A stretch of 12,935 bases of DNA. Source: Planoprotostelium fungivorum. Its lineage: Eukaryota; Evosea; Variosea; Cavosteliida; Cavosteliaceae. The position numbers and the translations under genes were made by a program. Where the stretch lies: NCBI GenBank assembly GCA_003024175.1, contig MDYQ01000138.1, forward strand, positions 64,001 through 76,935. The letters run 5' to 3'. The number at the start of each line of letters is the position of its first letter. Position 1 is the first letter of the stretch. Positions 1 to 7,559 of this stretch are shown one piece after another. Under the pieces are notes generated by a model. It saw only the letters and a list, made by a program, of their open reading frames with translations, was not told the origin of the DNA and made no database searches.

Positions 1-74
1 GATGATCATGATGTGATCGATGATCGAGATGCTGATGAGATGAAGGTCGCCTGCTCTTCTATCACGGGCCCCAG

Positions 75-862
75 ACAAGTGTCACCACCGGAAGTCAACG
101 AAAAGTTGCACAACAAAAAGTGAGACACCACATCATCACCACGGTCGGCTGATGTCTATAGGTGGAAACACATCTTGCCTCTCGATGTAGATGGACAACC
201 TCACGTTCTATTTCACTCTCTGGCAGACGGTACCGTTCAACTGCGGAAGATGCTGGGTAACGAGCTGGTGATGGTGTGGGAAGATAAGTGGGAGGACAAG
301 TACAAGAGGATCGCTCCCGTTCAGATCGGAGGGAAGACGTATCTCTTCGCTTACGATCAACACAAGGGAGTTGGAGACGTGAGTCATCATCGTCTAATCA
401 TGTCACATCACGTAGTAACACATCAGCATCACATCATCTCACATCATCTCACATCATCACATCATCAATAAAACGTGAGGCTGACAACATCCCCAGGTCT
501 GTCAGTTAACTGTAGCCACCAAGATGTCCAAAGTGTACAGTCTAACCGGAATGTCGAAGACCTGGAAGCACGTGGTCGGCCTCACCGACGGCCACCTCCT
601 CCTGTTCGAGAAGAAGTCCGGCGTAGGGAAGATCATGTCATTAGAGCCATCCAAGGCAAAGGCAGTCAAAGACATCAAAGCCGACGCGAAGCTGTGGACG
701 CAGTGCCTATTCGTCCCCCACAATCGCCAAGTGTTGTTTTACAATGCGAAGGGATCGCAGGCGACGTTCATGGAGTGGGACCCGTTGACTCTGGGGATGT
801 CGAAGGTGTTTGGTGTGGCAGATGGATGGAGCCACGTTAAATTCTTATCTTTGGGCTATTGA
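75..862 (+). CDS. 3' part of a beta-propeller-like repeat protein (5' end outside window)
   Basis: Three exons join in phase: about 75-119, 162-378 and 497-862 (stop TGA 860-862). The introns are 120-161 (GTGAGA...TATAG, 42 nt) and 379-496 (GTGAGT...CCCAG, 118 nt, phase 0). The 118-nt intron is rich in CATCA repeats; the bases before 75 look like another intron full of GAT. The protein shows loose repeats of about 43 residues that begin with a Trp (WKHILPL, WKHVVGL, LWTQCLF) and continue with a Gly-containing turn and a hydrophobic strand such as HVLFHS, TYLFAYD, HLLLFEK and QVLFYN. That is the look of beta-propeller blades (tachylectin or PQQ-like class). It ends in a partial blade, SHVKFLSLGY, as if closing the ring. 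No catalytic motif or signal peptide is visible in this part. The specific function is not recognised; it could be a lectin-like or scaffold protein. Confidence 0.6.
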
Positions 863-1225
863 GTACATAAACGAGTTCGAATCGAGTGGAATTTGAATGG
901 ATTGCAAATAAACCGAGATTGGCGATATCTGTGAGGTCAGAAAGGCCATGGAGGAGTACTGTAGCTCTTCTCTTACTTGCAGAAGCGGCAGATGAAAGAC
1001 TTTGAAGGTCAGTCGGTGTAGTCACGTGACCTCGAATCATCGGCACTGCAGGAGCAAGAGACACGGAAGACAGAGAAGCACATGCTGGACCTCTACAAGA
1101 TGCTTGTCACTTGTAAGAGCATCTCTTGCATCGTGCTCGTATGTCCAAGGTGTCTATCGTTCTTTCACACTGAATGTCGAACAAAATGGCGAAAGGCGAA
1201 AATATCAGACACCTTTCGGACTGAC
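863..1225 (+). other. Unresolved stretch with possible small coding exons
   Basis: No complete gene can be built here. Two pieces share one frame and look coding: 983-1007 (KRQMKDFE) and 1052-1112 (EQETRKTEKHMLDLYKMLVT), both charged and helix-like. They are separated by a GT...CTGCAG stretch of 44 nt (1008-1051), but the phase does not fit; removing 36 nt from 1016 would fit. A good GTAAGA donor at 1113 follows the second piece. Downstream frames offer either a Cys/His-rich continuation or a continuation through 1150-1385. The latter overlaps the likely 5' end of the ankyrin gene. This may be a degenerate gene, the 5' part of a small gene, or chance. Confidence 0.25.
907..912 (+). promoter_or_regulatory. 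Candidate polyadenylation signal AATAAA
   Basis: AATAAA lies 45 bases after the stop codon of the propeller-like gene. The same hexamer follows the ankyrin gene at a similar distance, which supports its use in this genome. Confidence 0.45.
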
Positions 1226-2704
1226 ATGTGTCCGTGAGAACACGAATTCATATTTTTGTAGCGAGGAGGCGCGAATAAGGTGGACTGAACCATCGGAACA
1301 TAAACAAGACAATAGCGACGGCCACAACAGCGACAGCGGAAAGAAGATGAGTCCCTCTCAACAGAGACGTCGGACCGGAGGTTAATTTACACTGGAATAG
1401 GAAACGCTCCTGTCCTGAGTCACACAACACAAGGAGGAAACAGTTTGCTCTCCTTCGCAGCACGTGCAATCTGTGGAAAGACCTCGGTGAGAAGATGTCA
1501 CAAACTGTTCTCTCTTCTGACGACGTCAGTGGACGCCTTCACTGACTGGCTGACCAAAGATGATCTGCTTCTGGCTGCGAGAGGCTGCAAGGAAGACTCT
1601 GTTCGCTTCCTCTTGACTAGAGGGCTAGATCCATCTGTACAAGACAATAAGCCAATTCGAATGGCTTGTGAAGATGGTTCAATCGAGATCGTACGACTAC
1701 TCTTGAGCGATCCTCGAGTAGATCCATCATCAAGAGACAACGATGCCTTCAGATGGGCAGCATCAGAGGGACATCATGAAGTGGTACGGCTACTTTTGGC
1801 TGATCCTCGTGTGGATCCATCAGCAAAAGACAACGATGCCTTCAGATGGGCAGCATCAGAGGGACATGATGAAGTGGTGCGGCTACTTCTGGCTGATTCT
1901 CGTGTGGATCCATCCGTACGCATTCAGGAGGCCATCAGGAGGGCATCATTTGAAGGACATGCCATGACAGTGCAGCTGCTGTTGGCTGATCCTCGTGTGG
2001 ATCCATCAGCAGACAATAACGAGGCCATCAGAAGGGCATCATACGAGGGAAAAGGTCAAGTAGTAGGCTTACTTCTGGAAGATCCTCGTGTGGATCCGTC
2101 GGCGGACGAAAACAAAGCCATCATAGAGGCTGCATCCTGTGGCTATACTGAAGTCGTACGACTATTGCTGTCTCGTGTGGATCCATCAACAAAAGACAAC
2201 AAGGCCTTCATAAATGCAGCTGCAAACGGACATCACGAAGTGGTACGGCTACTTTTGGCTGATCCTCGTGTGGATCCATCAACGGAAGACAACAAGGCTT
2301 TCAGGGAGGCAGCATCAGAGGGACATCATGAAGTGGTACGGCTACTTCTGGCTGATTCTCGTGTGGATCCATCAACAAAAGACAACAAGGCCTTCTGGTG
2401 TGCAGCATCAGAGGGACATCATGAAGTGGTACGGCTACTTCTGGCTGATCCTCGTGTGGATCCATCAGCAGAAGATAACGTGGCATTCAGATGGGCAGCA
2501 TCAGAGGGACATGATGAAGTGGTACGGCTACTTTTGGCTGATTCTCGTGTGGATCCATCTGTATGCAACCAGGAGGCTATCAAGAGGGCATCATCCGGAG
2601 GACATGCCACGACAGTGCAGCTGCTGTTGACCGATCCTCGTGTAGATCCATCAGTAGACGACCAGTACGCTATCAGACATGCCATAGATAGCAACACAGC
2701 GTGA
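1226..2704 (+). CDS. F-box-like/ankyrin repeat protein
   Basis: The bulk is the exon 1530-2704 with 12 ankyrin repeats, most exactly 31 residues and carrying the pattern (A/S)EGHxEVVRLLLADPRVDPS. Upstream, 1365-1486 reads in another frame as an F-box-like segment: GPEV, about 24 residues, then LLRSTCNLWKDL. A 43-nt intron (1487-1529, GTGAGA...GTCAG) joins it to the repeats in phase (split Val codon). There is no in-frame ATG in that exon. The best start is a tiny exon 1226-1233 (ATG TGT CC) with a GTGAGA donor and an intron to CAACAG at 1364; this restores the frame but is tentative. The spliced length would be 434 residues. By family knowledge, F-box plus ankyrin suggests a substrate adaptor of an SCF ubiquitin ligase, but the F-box is weak. 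The adjacent repeats are near identical at DNA level, pointing to recent tandem expansion. Confidence 0.8.
1658..2674 (+). repeat. Tandem 93-bp ankyrin-coding repeats
   Basis: Eleven consecutive units start at 1658, 1751, 1844, 1937, 2030, 2123, 2210, 2303, 2396, 2489 and 2582. A more diverged repeat precedes them. All are 93 bp except the unit at 2123, which is 87 bp. Almost every unit carries the string GTGGATCCATC, so GGATCC recurs at about 93-bp spacing. Units 1751-2029 and 2396-2674 match as three-unit blocks. Confidence 0.95.
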
Positions 2705-2738
2705 GTGCTATTGAGGGCCAATCCATAATTTTGACTGA

Positions 2739-2744
2739 AATAAA
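2739..2744 (+). promoter_or_regulatory. Candidate polyadenylation signal AATAAA
   Basis: AATAAA lies 35 bases after the ankyrin gene stop codon (2702-2704) and 35 bases before the next plausible start codon at 2779, so the two genes are very tightly packed. Confidence 0.5.
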
Positions 2745-2778
2745 CCGTAGAAAATCCTGCATCGACCCTTAACTCAAA

Positions 2779-3337
2779 ATGTTGTGTGAGCCGTTCAATT
2801 GGTTCGATAATCGTTTCAAATACACGGCCAAATCATTTATTTACAACGTCTCTGTAAAATACTCCATCTCACTCAAAATCTTTGTCAATTCCTCACAATC
2901 CGGTCTCTCTTCCACCTTCGAGCTCCAACACGATTCGATGACTTTCCTTCCATCCCATCAGTCATCATCATCGATGCGCATCGCATCATCATCTCACTTG
3001 ATGTCCTGGGGGCAGAGAAGGTGGATGGATGGCCTCAGCCCTTCTTCGTGTCTGGCATCGATGTCAATCGATTGGAAGAGGTGAATGAGACTCACGACAG
3101 AGCTAAGATCTGAAAATCGAATTGGACTCTTCATCTTAGCCTGTGGTCTCGTCCCCTTCGGTACGTCGCTCGGACGTCTATCTTCATTGACAATCTTCAG
3201 TCATCCTCGCGTCAGGGGGGCAAGATTTCAACGTGGGCATCATCTTTTGTATCACCATGAGTGTCCCCCTCTTTATAATACTCTTGCTCGGCGCGCTCAT
3301 CGGTAGAATCATATTGTACCCTCGTTACAGAAGGTGA
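2779..3337 (+). CDS. Putative membrane protein with two hydrophobic segments; frame break near 3100
   Basis: From ATG 2779 one frame gives a strand-rich segment (AKSFIYNVSVKYSISLKIFV). A candidate 59-nt intron (2903-2961, weak GTCTCT donor, strong polypyrimidine tract and CATCAG acceptor) joins it in phase to 2962-3113, which contains VDGWPQPFFVSGIDVNRLEE and an NETH glycosylation-type site and stops at TGA 3111-3113. A different frame, open from 3085, then encodes RIGLFILACGLVPF. It continues across a 40-nt intron (3161-3200, GTACGT...TTCAG) to VILASGGQDFNVGIIFCITM and a second hydrophobic run, with TGA at 3335-3337. An ectodomain followed at once by membrane segments is a sensible protein, but no intron links the two frames. 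Options are a one-base indel, a missed exon, or a separate two-TM protein starting at ATG 3085. The family is not recognised. Confidence 0.4.
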
Positions 3338-3472
3338 AGCCTTCTACGATCTTCTCCACTGCTGATGATGATGGTACTGCAGCTATTCTCCTACCGTCCA
3401 CTGCTGTGTATTGGGGAGAGGCTCCATCTACATACTTGGCACCATGTACACATTGCAACCTGCTACAGATAG

Positions 3473-4054
3473 TCCCTCTCCAACGGCCCGTTATTTGATT
3501 TCCATCGCATTGGAGGAGAAGATGATCGAGACCAACATGACAAAGATACTTCGTCTCCATTTAAATTCGAATACCTATCGGTATGGAAAATCATCCCATA
3601 CGGCAGAGGTGACGCATAAAAGTGGAAGTAGATTGACGATGTCAGGCGCCAGTGCCAGACCATTTCGTGCAGAGCGTGAGCCAGTGGATGTACACTCTGG
3701 CAGAAGGTTACACAGAAGAAGTGATCAACACGACTGAAGGAGCAGTAACGCAGAGAGAGGTGAGAGGAAGAATCATCAGCGATCATCATTGAGCGAGAGA
3801 ATTGAATTAAAGCTGACGAAACGGCAGACTGCGACTCAAGCTTGTCAGACCGTTCTACGTATCTCGTGCAATATCTTCTGTAGTCTATTTCTTGATTAGG
3901 AGAGGAGAAGATGAAGAAGGGAACTCCAATGGTTTCGTGCACACCATCAGTTGAAACCTACAAGAAATGTGCCAGTGGAATTTTTTATAAATTACATTCC
4001 GCTCAATGGGCCGTGATCTCGTTCTCGCACACGTACATCGTTGCCAAAGGTTGA
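3473..4054 (+). CDS. Unrecognised protein, four C-terminal exons
   Basis: Four exons join in phase: 3473-3608, 3653-3759, 3828-3858 and 3900-4054 (TGA 4052-4054). The introns are 44, 68 and 41 nt and all have GT donors (GTGACG, GTGAGA, GTATCT) and AG acceptors. The product reads SLSNGPLFDFHRIGG, an acidic stretch, FKFEYLSVWKIIPYGR, VPDHFVQSVSQWMYTLAEGY, then ATQACQTVLR and a final segment with SVETYKKCASGIFYKLHSAQ and VISFSHTYIVAKG. I recognise no family and no membrane helix. The 5' side is unsure: an intron 3406-3472 (67 nt) would attach a Ser/Thr/Asp-rich frame, and a further intron 3303-3382 would link it to the membrane segments at 3201-3302, making this the cytosolic tail of that protein. 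It could equally be a separate gene. The strength of the call rests on phase agreement alone. Confidence 0.4.
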
Positions 4055-4098
4055 GATGGAGGATAGTTGAGGTGGTTTACAAGTTTATATAATCATAT

Positions 4099-4623
4099 TC
4101 AGTAGTAGAAGGTGAGGAAACAACCGGTGAACTTGGTATCAATAGTCTTCGTGGTGGCGGAGAAAGAGAGGGCGTATCTCTCGGAGCTGAAGAAGTTTTG
4201 GTAGTTGCGGGTGATGTCCGCGGTGAAGCCAGTCTGGAGAGCAGCGATGTCTATGGTTAAGAAGGCGGAGCCCGATGCGGGCTGATCGTTGCAGTCGGAG
4301 GTGGCAGCGTTCCAGTCAGGGTAAGCGACGTTGGACAGCTGGAATTGAGTCGAAGCCTCTAAAGGTGTCTGAAGGTTGCAGGTGAGAGTGACGGAGGAAG
4401 CTACGGCAGCAGATCCCTGTCTGGCGGAAAATCTCGCATAACCGGTGGCGGGACCGTTGGTGTCGATGGTGGCCAAACCTCTCACTTGGAGATCAGTGGT
4501 CTCCTTGTTGCAGCCTGCCAAGCCGTTGATGGGGTGAGAATAGGTGGCCAGGCCGGCCGCTTGAGAGGTGACGGTGTAGGCAACGGTGCATGCGATGGAC
4601 AAGAGGATGATGAAAGATCTCAT
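4099..4623 (-). CDS. Small secreted protein with four cysteines
   Basis: This is a single uninterrupted frame of 174 residues on the minus strand. I start it at the ATG read from 4623 because it opens directly with a typical signal peptide, MRSFIILLSIACTVAYTVTS, preceded by an A-rich CAAC context. Upstream in-frame ATGs would place about 36 polar residues before the signal. The mature part is rich in Thr, Ser, Ala and Asn, with cysteines at about 38, 82, 111 and 168, enough for two disulphides, and ends in TFYY. No transmembrane helix or catalytic motif follows. It is probably exported or on the surface; the family is not recognised. Its stop lies 44 bases from the stop of the plus-strand gene at 4054, so the two converge and their 3' untranslated regions probably overlap. 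Confidence 0.8.
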   Translation of the reverse strand: MRSFIILLSIACTVAYTVTSQAAGLATYSHPINGLAGCNKETTDLQVRGLATIDTNGPATGYARFSARQGSAAVASSVTLTCNLQTPLEASTQFQLSNVAYPDWNAATSDCNDQPASGSAFLTIDIAALQTGFTADITRNYQNFFSSERYALSFSATTKTIDTKFTGCFLTFYY

Positions 4624-5214
4624 GTTGCTGTTGGCTTGTGGCTTGCTTTTTGTTTGTTTTGAGAGAGAATGATTGGAAGGAGAGAGTGGCTGTAATGCAT
4701 AGGCAGCACAGTTCATTGGGGGAAAACACATACAAATATTCTATCACATGTCAAATCAGTTGAAAGATAAGAGGCGATAGGGAATTCCGACACAATCAAA
4801 ACATGATGATATTATAGCTGATCTCATGGTAACAGCCGGCAGCTGCCAGAGATAAAATGTTTACCCTTATGAAAACCGGCAGAATCCGTCAGTCATTCTA
4901 CTCTAAGTTGGAGTAAGGTGCCGAAAGACAGGTACCTCTGTTCTACAGATCTCATTCACAGAGAGATTGCAGCATCTGCCCCTCTCTGGTTGAGAGTTAC
5001 TATGGTTCAGAAGCCTTATGCGATGATATTCAGTTGACATATCATCGCTATCTACTCACCCTTCTTCCAACCGCAGCACCATCACGTCCTCACTTAAACC
5101 CCCTCTTTATTTCTGCTCTTCCTCTTCCATTCGTCTTACGAGCTCATCGCTAAGAGTCATCACCTCGGTTCCAAACGAGGCCGCCCACGAATGACATCCA
5201 TCTACAAACTCTCA
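4624..5214. other. Intergenic region upstream of the secreted-protein gene
   Basis: No convincing gene is present. It should hold the promoter and 5' leader of the minus-strand gene ending at 4623, and the terminator side of the minus-strand BTB gene. It contains a perfect hairpin at 5020-5048, a 5-bp hairpin CCTCG/CGAGG at 5163-5180, and a 17-codon minus-strand reading frame (5160 to 5107, MTLSDELVRRMEEEEQK) that is too short to trust. Confidence 0.5.
5020..5048. repeat. Perfect 10-bp inverted repeat (hairpin)
   Basis: GCGATGATAT at 5020-5029 and ATATCATCGC at 5039-5048 are exact reverse complements around the 9-base loop TCAGTTGAC. No gene covers it. It could be a regulatory RNA hairpin, a protein-binding dyad or chance; no T-run follows. 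Confidence 0.6.
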
Positions 5215-5220
5215 TTTATT
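5215..5220 (-). promoter_or_regulatory. Candidate polyadenylation signal of the BTB gene
   Basis: TTTATT on the plus strand is AATAAA on the minus strand, 23 bases past the BTB gene stop codon (5244-5246). Confidence 0.5.
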
Positions 5221-5243
5221 CTTCATTATCGTACAAACCATCG

Positions 5244-6890
5244 TCACTCCTCCAATTGAAGATCGGGAAACATGGCAGCCAGAAATGCATCGATGGGAAA
5301 CATGTTGTATGCGATGTGGTTCTTCATCCTCGAATTGAACAGTGTCTTTGGAGGCAGCAGTTGGATGAGTACGGTACGTACGTCGATTCCACATCTCTCC
5401 GAATAACCTCTGGCGTAACGTTGGATGGCGGCAAAGATGACGTCGAAGCCTTCTTCTAATTCTCCGTACTGAAGGACTTCCTTCAATAGATCCAATTCTA
5501 ACTCTGAGAAGTCTCTGATACATCGTCAACACTGTGGAGGACGTGGTAGTGATGTTGATGGTGGTGATGATGTGATGATGTCGTTGGTGATGTGAAGAGA
5601 ATATGAAGACGATGCTGATGATGCTGATGATGGACGAGAGCGCTCTCACCTCTGCATGGAAACAGCGGGGAAATTTTCGACCAAATATTCTCGACATCTC
5701 TCGTACAGCGTCTCGTTGTCCGTAGCCCTCGCTTGATTCCACAGGCGTGCGACACTCTCTGGACTCAGGAACAGATCTGCCATGCGGTGACCACATTTGT
5801 GCTCCATGTTCTTGATGCCAAAGTACTGAGAAGAACGGAACAATTGGTAGCACTCCTCCTCAGAAAAATCGTCCTCGATCTTCATCTCATTGGAATAGAT
5901 GAACTGCATGATGACCCGAAAGACGTCGGGCTCGATCTGTTTCGTGTTTTAGAGGACGTTCTATCGAGTTGATGTCCAAGATGATGTTATGATGTGAGAT
6001 GAATGAGAAGAGTGAGAGGTGAGTGAAAGACAGAACGAACGATGATGAGCGACGATGAATAGAAATGCACTCAGATCGTCCGTCGATCTCTGATGTTGAT
6101 GCGAAAGTCACCTCCTGAAGGATGATGTCCGTGCTGCCACTCTCCATCCATTGTTTCGTGAAGAGGCTTTGGAAGTAATTGGATCGTGCGGCGAATAAGA
6201 CCTTGTAAATGAGGTCAACATCCAAGTGCATTGGAGTTGATGTCACCTTGTGTGCTGGAAACGATGCAGCTCCAATGTGAAAGATCACATCAGTTGATGA
6301 ATTGACTTGGCCTTCTCTAAATATTTGTTTCTTCATTCTTCCCCAAAACTTTTCTTTTGGATTCTGTACCTGATGATGATCGTCATCACTCAACATTTCA
6401 AGGATGAACACAAATCATATACCACATCTGTATCGCTCACCGTTACTTTTGGGGTCATCCATCTCAACAGTTCTTCCATTTGGAAGTCCTTGGCAAAGTC
6501 AAAGAGGTCTTGCAACTGGGAGAGGTCCGAAGGAATCCTCCTCAATACGCCAGAATAGACGAATCCCATCGCCAATAGAAATGATTCCCTCGAACATTGT
6601 CTTAATGTGATGACGATTCTACCTTTCGAATCCTTTCCAAAACTTCGCACAATCCTCCATCTGTCCGGCGTGGTTTCTATTGTGATGTTCTCCTCTAAAT
6701 GGGTGAAGAATACAGAGCATGCTGATAAGAAGACAAGGTGTGCCGGAAAAGAGAAATTGTCTTCGACTTCGAAGACAACGTCAGAAAGATCCTCTTCACC
6801 CATCCATTTGGTGATCCCCATCCCCGTGATGATAAGATGCAATTTGATGACCTGGACACGTTTCCGATGGACTGAAATTTGCGATCGCAT
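5244..6890 (-). CDS. Double BTB/POZ domain protein with BACK-like C-terminus
   Basis: Five minus-strand exons join in phase: 6890 (or 6821) to 6441, 6369-6247, 6201-6112, 5936-5650 and 5514-5244. The introns are 71, 45, 175 and 135 nt. Counting from the ATG at 6821 (383 residues; 406 from 6890), BTB1 spans about 10-110 (DLSDVVFEVEDNFSFPAH, then LSACSVFF). BTB2 spans about 147-245 (STDVIFHIGAASFPAHK, VLFAARSNYF, then PDVFRVIMQFIYSNEM). A helical BACK-like region follows (CYQLFRSSQYFGIKNMEHKC, ESVARLWNQARATDNETLYE) to the end. The 45-nt intron (6202-6246, acceptor TACAAG) contains no stop and its length divides by three, but removing it restores the BTB consensus AHK-VLFAARS. By family knowledge, BTB-BACK proteins dimerise and often recruit CUL3 ubiquitin ligase; no Kelch or other C-terminal reader domain is seen. 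The first residues are uncertain: MGITKWMGEE at 6821 is the tidier start. Confidence 0.85.
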
Positions 6891-7559
6891 TTACTCAGCG
6901 TACAGGCGCTCGGTGAACACCTGTAACAAGTCTTCAGCACCAATCCATTCACAGAACCTCTAAATACGATCACGTGTGTGGGTTTTCGTTCAAATCGACA
7001 GACTCGGACGCAACATCTGACGCTGATCTGGGTGCAACATGAACCCGCGAATGCGGATCTTGCTTTGGTTTATGTCTTAGAAATTTCAGACTCATACGCC
7101 CCTCAGCCAGTTAAAGTAATAGGGATGAGAAGTCCATACCCGTACGAGTGGGGCGAAAAGGTACCCGAAAGTGGTCCCAACAGTCCCGATCCCAGCCATT
7201 TCAGCCGCTCGCAGACTCGTTCTCTCCCCCATTGTTTGAAAACAATTGACGCCATGCTGCGTCACCGTTAGACCAACCTGTCTCTGGGGTCAGGCTGTAT
7301 CTAGGCAATCAATCTGGCCATATTTGTGGCGTACAATCGAATGTTCCCCGCCTTTACGCAGAGAAAAAGGTTATCATGTCGCAATATTCTATATTTTCCT
7401 GGAGATCTCCACTCGTGAAAGGCGAAGGCGTCAACCGTACGGTTGACACGATCCGAAATGCTCTTTCGGTTGACATTTGCTCCCTATGAACTTGTCAGGT
7501 CGATCGATAGAGAGAACAGACCGAAGCTTTCACAACGTACCAACAGAGACAAGGACAAG
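6891..7559. other. Divergent intergenic region between the BTB and 7TM genes
   Basis: About 670 bases separate the 5' ends of two divergent genes, so promoters for both should lie here. No open frame looks coding. I see an 18-bp perfect palindrome at 7430-7447, a related half-site at 7467-7475, and a small inverted repeat ATTGTTT/AAACAAT at 7231-7246. A possible 5' untranslated exon of the BTB gene (TTGTTACAG-type acceptor near 6932) cannot be confirmed. An in-frame ATG at 7458 would extend the 7TM protein but places polar sequence before its signal peptide. Confidence 0.5.
7430..7475. promoter_or_regulatory. Palindromic GTCAACCGT/ACGGTTGAC site plus a third half-site
   Basis: GTCAACCGTACGGTTGAC at 7430-7447 is its own reverse complement over 18 bp. 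CGGTTGACA occurs at 7440-7448 and again at 7467-7475, 27 bases on. The cluster ends 84 bases before the 7TM start codon. Perfect dyads this long usually bind a dimeric factor. The core resembles both MYB-type (AACCG) and WRKY-type (TTGAC) sequences, but which factor binds is unknown. Confidence 0.45.

Noticed and set aside
2214-2630. A plus-strand reading frame repeating KWYGYFWLILVWIH, which looks like a multi-pass membrane protein
   Set aside because: It is the shifted frame of the tandem ankyrin units; the hydrophobic look arises from reading GTGGTACGGCTACTT out of frame. The ankyrin frame explains the DNA better.
1658-2674. A CRISPR array or DNA satellite
   Set aside because: The 93-bp periodicity has no spacers and encodes ankyrin repeats in one continuous frame.
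3365-3445. A start at ATGATGATG giving MMMVLQLFSYRPLLCIGERL
   Set aside because: It needs a 27-nt intron or ends at TAG 3470-3472; the triple ATG lies in the GAT-type repeat common to introns.
3446-3472. A 27-nt GT-AG interval (and similar 27-28-nt ones at 956-982, 1234-1261 and 3303-3330) as ultra-short introns
   Set aside because: All well-supported introns here are 41 nt or longer, and most of these short intervals give no better phase agreement than the longer alternatives.
3463-3942. A 159-residue minus-strand reading frame
   Set aside because: It overlaps four plus-strand exons with consistent splice phases, and its composition is not domain-like.
5212-5853. A 213-residue minus-strand reading frame
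   Set aside because: It runs through an intron of the BTB gene (Ser/His/Ile triplet runs) and an out-of-frame copy of two BTB gene exons.
6978-7271. A 97-residue plus-strand reading frame in the divergent intergenic region
   Set aside because: No splice support, signal or domain; it occupies the likely promoter region.
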